NCBI GenBank assembly: GCA_965246935.1
Contig: CBDFGC010000008.1
Span: forward strand, 310,001-374,000
Length of the DNA stretch: 64,000 nt
Direction: 5' to 3'
Origin: JAZKFT01 sp965246935
GTDB taxonomy: Bacteria; Bacteroidota; Bacteroidia; Chitinophagales; Chitinophagaceae
Notes under the pieces: generated by a model
Seen by the model: the letters and a program-made list of their open reading frames with translations, nothing else
Told to the model about the DNA's origin: nothing
Database searches by the model: none
Part shown: piece by piece, positions 54,823 to 64,000 of the stretch
Layout: the number at the start of each line of letters is the position of its first letter
How positions within the stretch are numbered: the stretch's first letter is position 1
Made by a program: the position numbers and the translations under genes

Positions 54823-57358
54823 TCAAAACAACTGCCCCTGCCCGTCATCCGTTTTCTTCTTTTCCTTAATTACCCATTCCATCGTTACATTCCTTTTATC
54901 TACCAGCCGGGTACCGATGGTGCGCTGGCCGGTAACATCTACAAACTGGGCTACCTTCATTACCTGCTCTTTAGCTTCCGATTTTTTGCCGGTGGTTAAT
55001 TTAATTACCGGAGCCTGCTCGGTAGTTACCAGTTCCAGGTAATTGTTTTCGCCTTCCCGGATAATGTTGAAAGGCGTATTCATAGTAGTGGTTTCAATAC
55101 GGAAACGCTTGATGTTATATTGTAACTTGTCATGATCGTAATACACAGCGGTAATTACTTTCTCTGAATCAAAACGTTCAATTAACCGCAACTGTTCTGT
55201 TTCAAAACGCTGGGTGATTTCCTGCCCTACAATTTCATACGTTCCATTGGCGTAGAAGGCAATGATCTTATCATCGCCATCAAACATGCCGAGATAAGTG
55301 CTTTTTCTTCGGTGCTGATGCGGCCAAACTGATCATCATACCAAAGCTTACGGCCGGCCAATGTGCTGCGGCCAGCTTCTTTAAATTTTACCTGCTTAAC
55401 GGGGTACCTGCTTAGTTGGTTTCCTTTGGCACTACGGGTTTTAATTTCCAGTTCCTCAAAGCTGTAATCAAATTCTTTATGGCGGGCCGTACAATTAGGA
55501 CTCAGAATTACCCTCACCGTTTCCGCTTCGCCGTTTAGATTGGCCGTCAGGTATAGCACTTTGCTTCGTTCGGTGCCCTGCGTCAGGTCGTACTCTTTAT
55601 CACGGGTAATGCCGGCCACATTAAAACGCTTTACATAGCAAATACTGCTTTTGCCATCGGCATATACCATGTTGTAAGTCGTGCGTTCATCATTCTTCTG
55701 AAATACCGCAGCATACATAATATCCTTTCCGATAAAGGCTTTATCAGCCACCCGTACAATTTTCATTTTACCGCTCCTGGTAAAAGCAATAATGTCGTCC
55801 AACGTGCTGCATTCTGCGATCAATTCATCTTTTTTTAGCCCGCTGCCGATGAAGCCTTCGGCACGGTTCATATACACTTTGGTATTGGCAATGGCTACAT
55901 GGCGGGCTTCTATTACATCAAAGGCCCGCACTTCTGTACGGCGTTCACGGCCTTTGCCAAACTTAGCCTGCAGGTTCTGGAAATATTTGATGGCAAAATC
56001 AACCAGGTTTGCCAGGTCAAATTCCACCTGTTGAATTTCGGCTTCAATGGCTTTAATCTGGTTGTTCAGTTCATCAATATCCAGCTTATAAATACGCCGC
56101 ACCGGCTTCTCCGTCAGCTTCAGAATATCTTCTTTTGTAATTTCCCGTTTCAGCCTTTTTTTAAACGGAATAAAGGCTTTGTCAATGGCATCCAGTACCC
56201 GTTCCCAGGTTTCAATTTTCCGCTCTAATTCTTTATAAATTTTTTCCTCAAAGAATATTTTTTCCAGGCTGGTATTGTGCCATTTGTCATTTAGTTCGCC
56301 CAATTTTATCTCCAGTTCTTTTTGCAGTAAATCTTTGGTATGCTCAGTACTGCGTCGCAGCAAATCTGATACCGTCGTAAACACAGGTTTATCATCCTGA
56401 ATGACACAGGCATTGGGGCTAATGCTGATTTCACAATCGGTAAAAGCATACAGGGCGTCAATGGTAATATCCGGTGAAATACCCGGCGCTAATTCCACAT
56501 AAATGGCGACTTCTGCTGCCGTTACATCCGTAACTTTTTTAATCTTTATTTTGCCTGTTCGCTGGCTTTTGTAATGCTGTCGCAAAGGGATGAAACCGTT
56601 ACGCCATACGGCACATCTTTAATGACCAGTGTCTTTTTATCCAGTTCTTCAATGCGGCTGCGCACCCGTATTTTACCGCCCCGTTTGCCATCGTTGTAGT
56701 TGCTGCAATCTACCAGGCCTTCGGTCATAAAATCGGGATACAGTTCAAACTTGCGGCCCCGTAAATGTTTAACAGAAGCATCACATAATTCATTAAAGTT
56801 ATGCGGCATTATCTTGGTGCTAAGGCCTACGGCAATACCCTCGGCACCGTGTGCCAGGCCCAGCGGAAACTTCATAGGCAGCGTAACCGGTTCCCGCTTG
56901 CGGCCATCATAGCTTAGGGTCCAGTTCGTCGTTTTTGCATTGAAGGCGATTTCCAGTGCCAGTTTGCTCAGGCGGGCCTCAATGTAGCGGGGGGCGGCAG
57001 CATCATCGCCGGTACGGAAATCGCCCCAGTTGCCCTGCGTTTCAATCAGCAATTCTTTCTGGCCCATGTTTACCATCGCATCGGTAATACTGGCATCGCC
57101 ATGGGGGTGGTATTGCATGCTTTGCCCTACAATATTGGCTACTTTATTAAAGCGGCCATCATCCATTTCCTTCATAGCATGGAGGATGCGGCGCTGTACA
57201 GGTTTAAGGCCATCCTCTACGGCAGGCACAGCACGTTCTAAGATAACGTATGATGCATAATCCAGAAACCAGCCTTTGTATAAATCGGTAACGCCGGTGG
57301 TTTCGTTGTTGGTGTTTTCAAATACTTGTTCTTCGTTAATCATGTTACTTAAATTCAC
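54823..57358 (-). pseudogene. parC: Topoisomerase IV subunit A gene with two frameshifts (or consensus errors)
   Basis: Three consecutive open frames make one ParC of about 850 residues. Part 1 (57358-56546) has the start of the breakage-reunion domain with the catalytic tyrosine in AAAPRYIEARLS. Part 2 (in frame from about 56553) carries the coiled-coil and the start of the C-terminal beta-propeller. Part 3 (in frame from about 55299) completes the propeller. Restoring one G at about 56553-56555 (ASEQ-GKIKIKK) and one at about 55300 (TEEKGTYLGMFDGDD) joins the parts. ParC is essential and no second copy is seen in this window, so sequence error is the simplest explanation; ATG at 57343 is an alternative start. 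Confidence 0.9.
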
Positions 57359-57949
57359 TTGTTTACTTATTTGGAGAGCTGTTTAAAGTTTAAGGTTCAT
57401 CCGCCGTGGCGGATAAAGTTCTGCGGGTTTGCCTTTGCTCACTTTTTATCACGGGTTGCTTCTTTTACCGTTTTCTTTTGGAGATGGGAGCCATTACTAT
57501 TTTAAGGTGACATTAGCACAGTTTAACCCATAGAATTACGGGGCTCTATCAGAGATATATTTTCATGGCATTATCTCCCTATGCAAATTCTTATCAACTT
57601 TTGAAATGACCGAACTTTTGAAAAGTTTGACTCAAGCTATCGTAGTCAAAAACTACAAGGAGCATAATACTATGAGGTCCGGAGATCGCAGGTGTTCGAA
57701 CCTCTTTGAAATGCCTGATTTTATTACGGTTTTCTGTAGGAACGTGCCTTGTGGCACGTTCAGCAGAGAAGCAGATTTCATCATAAAATTAGCCTTTTCT
57801 CCATTTCAGAACACGCCATTAGGCGTGTTCCTACATAAAATTCAATACATCATCAAGGTTTCAAATACCTATGGTCTGGAGACTTCGTAGTGCAGTAAAC
57901 TCTACTCTCCTTACAAAACCTGCTTTTTTGTGCAACGGTTTTACTTCCA
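57359..57949. repeat. 591-bp gap with REP-like hairpins
   Basis: ATCCGCC-gt-GGCGGAT (57399-57414); GTAGGAACGTGCC-ttgt-GGCACGTTC (57737-57761) and its inverted partner GAACACGCC-atta-GGCGTGTTCCTAC (57809-57834). The last two share the GTAGGAAC end in opposite orientation, a REP doublet. No gene is supported here. Confidence 0.7.
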
Positions 57950-58807
57950 TTATTCCATTTCATCCTCCACTACATCTAATACTTTTTTCCGGGAAGGCAA
58001 CAACGGATCACGTAATTCAAATTCTTTCATGCCCTTCACCTCGCCCCGTACTTCCCAGCCGCTTTCAGGCAGCATTTGTTTGATCCGCCACAGTAAAAAC
58101 ATATCGCCGGTTGTTTCTTTTTCCTTACTAAAAAACCGGGTAAAAATTTTAAACGGTTTTGTAAAGTCTCCGGTGATGTACCTGCGTAATGTTTCATCAT
58201 AATATTCCACAGGATACAAGCTTAGTTTTTTGCCACCTTCCAGCAGCCGTACATACGAGCCAGCAGCCATAATCCGGCTCCATTCATCGCTATCCATTTC
58301 AAATTCGGATGGCGTAACTATCCTTGCTAATTTTTTTGCTTTCAAAAATTCCCGTGGCGGAATTTTATGGAGGTTTGTTGGGTAAAACAAAGCGCCCTGT
58401 TCATTGATGAATGGCAGGTTGTTGAGGTATAAAATAAAGATGCGGCCCTGGTAAGGTCTCAGGTAATGCAGCAGCCAATAGTAACCACATACATCATGCT
58501 TGTTTTGTCCGGCCCAGATCCAAACAGTTTCATTTTCGTTTCCGGTTAACTGGTCAATTAATTTTTCTACCGTACGGCCATCATTTACCGTATCTGTATT
58601 GGCATGGCCGTCGTAATCACCGCCATGCAACAATTTTACCCACCAATGGCGGCGGACTTCAGCACCTTCCGGTGTGTAGATACTTTCCAAAGGCCCAACG
58701 GCGTATTCGTCTTTTATTTCTACGATATCGCCGGATAGCGTTTCATCCAGTTCAATGGCTTTTTGTAATACATCAACATCGGCGGCGTTAAAAACAATAT
58801 GTAACAT
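57950..58807 (-). CDS. DUF1835-domain protein
   Basis: 285 residues. MLHIVFNAADVDVLQKAIELDETLSGDIVEIKDEYAVGPL is the DUF1835 start, and the C-terminal half fits DUF3658. TVWIWAGQNKHDVCGYYWLLHYLRPYQGRIFILYLNNLPF is the conserved core. Function unknown. In Bacteroidota the gene is often found between parE and parC, as here. Confidence 0.9.
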   Translation of the reverse strand: MLHIVFNAADVDVLQKAIELDETLSGDIVEIKDEYAVGPLESIYTPEGAEVRRHWWVKLLHGGDYDGHANTDTVNDGRTVEKLIDQLTGNENETVWIWAGQNKHDVCGYYWLLHYLRPYQGRIFILYLNNLPFINEQGALFYPTNLHKIPPREFLKAKKLARIVTPSEFEMDSDEWSRIMAAGSYVRLLEGGKKLSLYPVEYYDETLRRYITGDFTKPFKIFTRFFSKEKETTGDMFLLWRIKQMLPESGWEVRGEVKGMKEFELRDPLLPSRKKVLDVVEDEME

Positions 58808-58924
58808 AATAAATAATATATGCCAAAACAGGTTGAGTTCTTAATTTACAATAGCTTTCTATTTCTTTAGCAAACAAATAATATTCCTGTAGGATGGTAA
58901 CTGGTTACAAGTCTAAAATTCCTG

Positions 58925-59714
58925 TTAGTTTTTAATACAAATCAAATTTTCCCTGCTTCTCGAAATTGAAAAATTGTGCGCCTTCATCACCTCATTAAAA
59001 AGATGGGTTACGCCAGGTTGTAATCCTTCATGAAGCTCAATGAATATCGCTTTTACTTTAGAAAGCCATTTTGAAACATCCCCGGAAAATAATTTTTTCT
59101 CAGCACCTTCAATATCAATTTTTAAAATATCCACCTGCTCCCAACCCATTTGTTTCATAACTACATCAATAGTAATTGAGTGGACTGAATTTGCATCGGG
59201 AATTGGCACCTCTTCTGTTTCAAATGACCAGCTATCTGTACGGTTGTGCATTTTAATATTGAGATAACATTCTTTATCCCATACGCCTCTTTTCATGGAA
59301 GTGATCAGCGGATAATGTTCCGTATTCCTTTTAATCATTTCAAAATTTTCTGTGTCAGGCTCAATGGCCACAATTGCTGATCCGGGGAATTTCTTTAAAA
59401 AATAAACTGCTGACAACCCGATATTGGCGCCACAATCGATAATGTTTTTTACTTCAAAAGGAATTTTTACGTCGTACCCCCTGGCAACAAATATCTGGTC
59501 AAAGACCAAAACATCCGTTTTTAAAACCCGCAGATAAATGGGATAAGGATAAGGATGTAAGACGAGTTTCACTTCTTTTTTTTGACAAAGAAACTTTTGA
59601 AAATATCCGTAACCCCTGCCAAAAGCCTAACCGCTGCAGATACCTGTAAAAACGTATCAAAAAATGCTTCATAAGTTTCCTGTGAAGTTGATGATTGGAT
59701 TTATTAAAAAACAA
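58925..59714 (-). pseudogene. FkbM-family methyltransferase gene, frameshifted in an A8 run
   Basis: The C-terminal 215 codons (59572-58925) carry NIIDCGANIGLSAVYFLKKFPGSAIVAIEPDTENFEMIKRN, the SAM-binding motif of FkbM methyltransferases, and IDILKIDIEGAEKKLF. The N-terminal segment continues upstream in another frame (FYRYLQRLGFWQGLRIFSKVSLSKK, start 59672 or 59714). A run of eight A (plus strand T8 at 59576-59583) where seven would keep the frame joins the two. The full product would be about 260 residues, the family's usual size. Error, slippage-based switching or decay are all possible. Confidence 0.8.
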
Positions 59715-60007
59715 GCTGTTGCTAACGAGAAACAGATTATTTTAATGTAGTTCGATCCGATTAATTTCTGCAACAGATTGTTTGTGAATTAGCAATTTTT
59801 ATACTTTAGATTGGTTTCTTAAATATCATCTCTGAATTACTTATCAATAAATAATCTTAAGTATGCGAACAAAATCAGATGAGGTTAATACGCTTGTCCT
59901 TTAGATTCGCCAATTGCCTTTAACCTTAAAAACGGCTGTTTTGTATTTGTATGCTGTTATGCTGTTATTGTTTTACCATGGCTTATTTTGTGAGAATAAA
60001 TCTAACC

Positions 60008-60183
60008 GCCGGCAGCGGCTCATTAACCTCTTGTCAGGGTTCACTACCCATGCAATGATACAATCCGCTGCCGGCTTTTTTCCCTTAGTGGCCATATAAC
60101 AATTAGGGTTCAATACCCATTATTAAGGACTTGGACCGATGGGGCAAAATGGTTAGATCAATCACAAATCTAAAACCTTCAAC
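60008..60183 (+). ncRNA. Candidate IS110 bridge RNA
   Basis: 176 nt directly before the transposase. An 11-bp perfect stem GCCGGCAGCGG (60008-60018) / CCGCTGCCGGC (60065-60075) encloses a 46-nt loop and is followed by six T. Inside the loop is AGGGTTCACTACCCAT (60036-60051); AGGGTTCAATACCCAT (60105-60120) repeats it 69 nt later. Each can form a GGGT/ACCC hairpin. Two loops with similar words before an IS110 recombinase fit the target- and donor-binding loops of bridge RNAs (about 177 nt in IS621). Ends and expression are inferred. Confidence 0.5.
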
Positions 60184-61218
60184 ATGAACACAGACACAAA
60201 CATTAGTACAAAAATTTTCATGGGTATCGATGTATCAAAGCTCTCTTTCGATGCTTCTCTGATGAAAGTTGTCAACCATCAAAAGCAAGCCATCCAAACC
60301 GCCCGTTTTGACAACACTGACCAGGGCTTGAAAGCTTTTGAGAAATGGCTTACAACCCACCAGGCACCCATGGATGAGACTGCTTTGCTGGTAATAGAGA
60401 ATACCGGCATCTATCACCGCATTATCTGGAGCTTTTGCACAGATAAAAACCTGCCCATCCATATCGGCAATGCCGCTCACATCAAGTGGAGCTTCGGCAT
60501 AGCCCGTGGCAAGAATGATAAGATAGACAGCCTGCGCCTTTGCCAGTATGCACAAAAGCATGCCGATGACATACAAGCCACACCAGCATTGAACCCGGTG
60601 CTCATGCAGCTCAAAGACCTGGTTACTTCCCGGACGCATTTACTCTCCCAGCTCAACAGCAACAAGACGTATCTCAAAGAGCTCAGCAATGTGAGTGACC
60701 CAGTGGTTCAAAAGCACCTGCAGGCAGCTTACAAAACAGCCATCGACGGCATTGCAAAATCAATTGAAAGCCTGGAAGCCATGATCGTAAAAACAATAGC
60801 AGACAATACAGCTTTTGCCACTAATTACACTTTATTGCTCAGTGTGCCAGGTATCGGTCACATAACAGCCGTGTACCTGATTTGCTGTACCAACAATTTT
60901 GCCGGTAAGATAAGTGGTAAGCAGTTGGCCTGTTATGCTGGTGTAGCTCCCTTTGCCGAGACGAGCGGAACGAGCATAAAGGGCAAGAACAAAGTACATA
61001 AGATGGCTAACAAAGATCTCAAGAAACTCTTGCACCTGTGCGCCTTATCTGCTATACAATACTGCGATGAACTGAAGACTTATTATCAGCGCAAAAAAGC
61101 AGAAGGAAAGCACAGCATGAGCATCCTCAATGCGGTAAGAAACAAAATAGCATTGCGGGCAGTGGCAGTCGTCAACAATCAAAAGAAATATGTAGACCAC
61201 ACTAAAATCGCCGCTTAA
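60184..61218 (+). mobile_element. IS110-family transposase (recombinase)
   Basis: 344 residues. DEDD domain: MGIDVSK (D16), LVIENTGIYHRI (E72), GKNDKIDSLRL (D112, D115). The Transposase_20 part follows a coiled-coil: SVPGIGHITAVYL, then LACYAGVAPFAETSGTSIKGK with the candidate catalytic serine S261. These catalyse circle formation and insertion guided by a bridge RNA in the IS110 group. The element sits between parE and the fkbM gene; exact ends are not visible. The non-coding part is on the left, as in the IS110 (not IS1111) group. Confidence 0.92.
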
Positions 61219-61253
61219 AAAAGACCAAAATAGTTTTGTTTAAATCATAACAA

Positions 61254-61346
61254 TCATTGCGAGGGTTCCTGCCCGTGGCAATCCCCAACAAAAACCGGTA
61301 GATTGCTTCGCTGGGCAAGAACCCAAGCTCGCAATGACAAGAAGTT
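61254..61346. repeat. CATTGCGAG-type repeat flanking the IS110 element
   Basis: Begins CATTGCGAGGGTTCCTGCCC and ends GGGCAAGAACCCAAGCTCGCAATG; outer arms ATTGCGAG / CTCGCAAT pair and GGCAATCC / GATTGC lie inside. The word AGGGTTCCTGCCCGT near its left end resembles the AGGGTTCAxTACCCAT repeat in the putative bridge RNA. Intact and complete by itself. Confidence 0.7.
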
Positions 61347-61394
61347 AGCCTGATTACTATTTAATAGTCAGTACCCTTTATTATCCATTTTCTA

Positions 61395-63287
61395 TTACGC
61401 CAACTCCCCCACTAAATCCAGTTCAATCCGCAGGTTATCTATAATAAAATTTTGCCGTTCCATGGTGTTTTTGCCCATATAATATTCCAGCAAGCCTTGT
61501 ATATGGTCGCCGGTTTCTAAAAGCACGGGTTGCAGGCGCATATCGCCCCGGATAAATTTACCAAATTCCTCCGGCGAAATTTCGCCGAGGCCTTTAAAAC
61601 GGGTTACTTCCGGCGCTTTACCAATCTTTTTCATAGCTGCCTGCTTTTCTTTTTCGTCGTAGCAGTAAATAGTTTCCTGCTTGTTGCGTACCCTAAACAA
61701 CGGTGTTTCCAGAATATACAGGTGTCCTTTTTTAACCAGTTCCGGAAAAAACTGCAGAAAGAAAGTCATCATCAGCAGCCGGATGTGCATGCCATCCACA
61801 TCGGCATCGGTGGCCATAATTACCCGGTTATAGCGCAGGCCTTCCAGCCCATCTTCAATATTCAGGGCATGTTGCAGCAGGTTGAACTCTTCATTTTCGT
61901 ACACCACTTTCTTGGTTAATCCAAAGCAGTTAAGGGGTTTACCCCGCAGGCTAAAAACAGCCTGTGTATCTACATTGCGGCTTTTGGTAATACTGCCGCT
62001 GGCACTATCGCCTTCAGTTATAAAAATGGTGCTTTCCAGTTGCCTGGCCAGAAAGTCGTCTTTGCCTTTTACAGGTGGTTCAGAATCCAGGTGAATATGG
62101 CAATCCCGTAGTTTCTTATTGTGCAGGTTGGCTTTTTTAGCCCGTTCGTTCGCCAGTTTTTTAATACCCTGGAGTTCTTTACGTTCCCGTTCACTTTGCT
62201 CCACCCGCTTTTTTAATTCATCTGCTACTTTCGGATTCTTGTGCAGGTAGTTATCCAGTTCCCGGCTTAAAAACTCCTGAATGAAGTTCTTCATGGAAGG
62301 GCCGTTCTCGTACACCACCGTGCTGCCCAGCTTGGTTTTGGTCTGGCTTTCAAAAACCGGCTCCTGCACCCGTACGCTTACGGCTGCCACAATGCTCTGG
62401 CGTACATCGGCGGCATCGTAATCCTTCTTGAAAAAATCACGGATCGTTTTTACATACGCCTCCCGGAATGCCTGCTGGTGCGTACCGCCCTGCGTAGTGA
62501 ACTGGCCATTTACAAATGAGTAAATGTCTTCACCGTAATCATTATTGTGGCTAAGTGCAATTTCAATATCCTCCCCCTTTAAGTGAATAACCGGGTAGCG
62601 TAGTTCATCGGCATTGGCTTTGCGGCTCAATAAATCGTACAGGCCGTTTTTACTGATGTATTTTTTACCATTATACACTACCGCCAGCCCGGCATTCAGG
62701 TAACAGTAGTTCCAAAACTGGTTTTCGAGGTATTCGCCTACAAAGTGATAATTTTTAAAATGGGTTTCATCCGGCAGAAAGATCACTTCCGTGCCGTTGG
62801 CGTCGGTTGTTTTTTCTTCCCGGCTTTCCCGCTTTAAAATGCCTTTTTCAAATTCAGCGGTTTTTAGTTTGCCTTCTCTAAAACTGGTCACCTTAAAATA
62901 GCTGCTCAAGGCATTTACTGCCTTGGTACCTACACCGTTTAGCCCCACCGACTTTTGGAAAACCTTGCTATCGTACTTGGCGCCGGTGTTTATCTTACTA
63001 ACCACATCTACCACTTTGCCCAACGGAATACCCCGGCCATAATCCCGGACCGTTACGATCCCTTTATCAATCGTTATCTCCACACTTTTGCCGTAGCCCA
63101 TGGTATGTTCATCAATACAGTTATCCATTACCTCTTTCAGCAGCACATAAATGCCATCATCAGGGCTGCTGCCATCGCCTAATTTACCAATATACATACC
63201 AGGACGCAGGCGAATGTGCTCCTGCCAGTCAAGCGTACGTATGCTGGCTTCCGTATATTCCATTACTCTGGTTTTTGTAGCTGTCAT
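61395..63287 (-). CDS. parE: DNA topoisomerase IV subunit B
   Basis: 630 residues, the ParE size. GHKL ATPase domain: RLRPGMYIGKLG, LLKEVMDNCIDEHTMGYGKSVEI, VRDYGRGIPLG, KSVGLNGVGTKAVNALS; transducer with GGTHQQAF; TOPRIM with FITEGDSASGS, SLRGKPLN and MATDADVDGMHIR. It pairs with ParC to decatenate chromosomes. The upstream minus-strand sequence TATATTTG (63325-63318) is a candidate -7 box. parC lies 4 kb away beyond an IS110 element. Confidence 0.96.
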   Translation of the reverse strand: MTATKTRVMEYTEASIRTLDWQEHIRLRPGMYIGKLGDGSSPDDGIYVLLKEVMDNCIDEHTMGYGKSVEITIDKGIVTVRDYGRGIPLGKVVDVVSKINTGAKYDSKVFQKSVGLNGVGTKAVNALSSYFKVTSFREGKLKTAEFEKGILKRESREEKTTDANGTEVIFLPDETHFKNYHFVGEYLENQFWNYCYLNAGLAVVYNGKKYISKNGLYDLLSRKANADELRYPVIHLKGEDIEIALSHNNDYGEDIYSFVNGQFTTQGGTHQQAFREAYVKTIRDFFKKDYDAADVRQSIVAAVSVRVQEPVFESQTKTKLGSTVVYENGPSMKNFIQEFLSRELDNYLHKNPKVADELKKRVEQSERERKELQGIKKLANERAKKANLHNKKLRDCHIHLDSEPPVKGKDDFLARQLESTIFITEGDSASGSITKSRNVDTQAVFSLRGKPLNCFGLTKKVVYENEEFNLLQHALNIEDGLEGLRYNRVIMATDADVDGMHIRLLMMTFFLQFFPELVKKGHLYILETPLFRVRNKQETIYCYDEKEKQAAMKKIGKAPEVTRFKGLGEISPEEFGKFIRGDMRLQPVLLETGDHIQGLLEYYMGKNTMERQNFIIDNLRIELDLVGELA

Positions 63288-63317
63288 TGTATACTTCGGA
63301 GGTTATTTGTAATCCTT

Positions 63318-63325
63318 CAAATATA
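63318..63325 (-). promoter_or_regulatory. Candidate -7 box of parE
   Basis: TATATTTG on the minus strand matches TAnnTTTG and lies about 30 bp before the parE ATG. The -33 element is not clear. Confidence 0.4.
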
Positions 63326-63458
63326 CAATACAAACCCGGTTTTGCTAAATTTTGTAGTAAAAAATCTGTTATCGTTTATCAGCAAAGAAAATTGTTTTCT
63401 TAAAACGGCATGTTTTTTATCATTTACTTTGAGCCTCAAATAAACCCTAATATTAACA

Positions 63459-63848
63459 ATGAAACTGAAACATTTTTTTACAGCTTTGGTATTATTAGCT
63501 GTTTTGGCAATAACAAGCTGTAAAACCAGCTTTAAGAAGGAGGCACTGGTAGGCAAGTGGAAAGTAACTGATGTAGCAAGCAAAAGCCCCGGGCTAACAC
63601 CTGCATGGAAAGCACAATATATGGAACAAGGAAATACGATTGAATTTACGAAAGATGGTAACTATACTGCCTGGTCTAAAGGAAAAGAGGATGATAAAGG
63701 CACTTATACCTTATTAGAAGACGGCAAAACGATTGTTACAAAACCAGCCAAGGGGGCAGATCACACTATTCTTATGAAAGAACTTACTAAAGACAAAATG
63801 ATTGCTACTTTAGGCGTACTCGATCTCACTTTTGAACCATCTAAATAA
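63459..63848 (+). CDS. Small lipocalin-like lipoprotein
   Basis: 129 residues. MKLKHFFTALVLLAVLAITSC is a lipoprotein signal with lipobox ITSC. LVGKWKVTDVASKS...IEFTKDGNYTAWSKGKEDDKGTYTLLEDGKTIVTK looks like the lipocalin-like (DUF4923/DUF5004-type) fold found often in Bacteroidota. Function unknown. Eight bases before the next gene, so probably cotranscribed with it. Confidence 0.8.
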   Translation: MKLKHFFTALVLLAVLAITSCKTSFKKEALVGKWKVTDVASKSPGLTPAWKAQYMEQGNTIEFTKDGNYTAWSKGKEDDKGTYTLLEDGKTIVTKPAKGADHTILMKELTKDKMIATLGVLDLTFEPSK

Positions 63849-63856
63849 ACAAAACC

Positions 63857-64000
63857 ATGAGTATTTTTGACAAGGTGGGCGCAATGGCCGCCGATGCTGC
63901 CAAGCAAGCGCAAGCAAGTGCCAACCCACCGGCACAAACTGGAACAACTGCCACCCCGGTTGATGCTACACCTACTACAGGTGCTTCTACGGATAATGTG
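63857..64000 (+). CDS. Start of an unidentified gene, truncated by window end
   Basis: 48 codons from ATG 63857: MSIFDKVGAMAADAAKQAQ, then an Ala/Thr/Pro-rich stretch (GTTATPVDATPTTGAS). No signal peptide. It follows the lipoprotein gene by 8 bp. Family not recognisable from this part. Confidence 0.65.
   Translation, partial: MSIFDKVGAMAADAAKQAQASANPPAQTGTTATPVDATPTTGASTDNV

Noticed and set aside
57688..57706. T-arm-like GGTGTTCGAACC
   Set aside because: No acceptor, D or anticodon arms can be built around it; not a tRNA or a clear tRNA fragment.

Overview
The window reads as a Bacteroidota chromosome, most likely Chitinophagaceae. The evidence is several TAnnTTTG promoter boxes, the long (about 310-residue) NusB, a type IX secretion sorting domain, the sdhCAB form of succinate:quinone oxidoreductase, parE/DUF1835/parC linkage, and intergenic regions full of short palindromic repeats. 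No rRNA or tRNA gene was found and the species cannot be named from sequence alone.

Layout. 0-8 kb: 3' part of an alpha-2-macroglobulin gene, a hicAB toxin-antitoxin pair lying between two copies of the groEL 3' end, groEL and groES, a tandem hairpin array, nusB and a zinc metallopeptidase. 8.4-12.4 kb: an HxlR regulator divergent from a run of small redox and stress genes (two Rossmann oxidoreductases, cupin, SRPBCC, DUF4260, a 56-residue membrane protein). 12.9-17.8 kb: a secreted carbohydrate cluster (beta-helix protein, GH2, PL22-like oligogalacturonate lyase). 18-29 kb: transporters, redox enzymes, a rhomboid protease gene broken by a stop codon next to a decayed second copy of its 3' end, a Uma2 nuclease, a J-domain protein and an Fsr-type MFS transporter.

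29.1-37.1 kb is the main accessory island: a fused HsdM-HsdS protein, a small nucleotidyltransferase-like protein and HsdR in one overlapping operon, followed by an AbiEi-like/Fic fusion. Three phased hairpin-forming palindromes precede the operon and three TGGAAAATA-type palindromes precede and overlap the start of the Fic fusion. HsdR seems to lack the lysine of its nuclease motif.

37-44 kb carries succinate dehydrogenase (sdhC, sdhA, sdhB), with sdhB split from sdhCA by three minus-strand genes and one decayed gene. 44-52 kb holds small secreted proteins, an M28 peptidase, a DUF4139 protein and the ricT-holB pair. 52-64 kb has a hemerythrin-like protein, an AraC regulator, topoisomerase IV (parC with two frameshifts, parE intact), a DUF1835 protein, a frameshifted FkbM methyltransferase, an IS110-family element with a candidate bridge RNA, and two small genes at the right edge.

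Two themes run through the window. First, many intergenic spaces are filled by inverted-repeat elements (REP or MITE-like and heptad-repeat types), some recurring at distant sites. Second, the +/-1 disruptions (parC twice, fkbM, the sdh-adjacent relic) lie in or beside homopolymers, so consensus error must be excluded before calling them biological.
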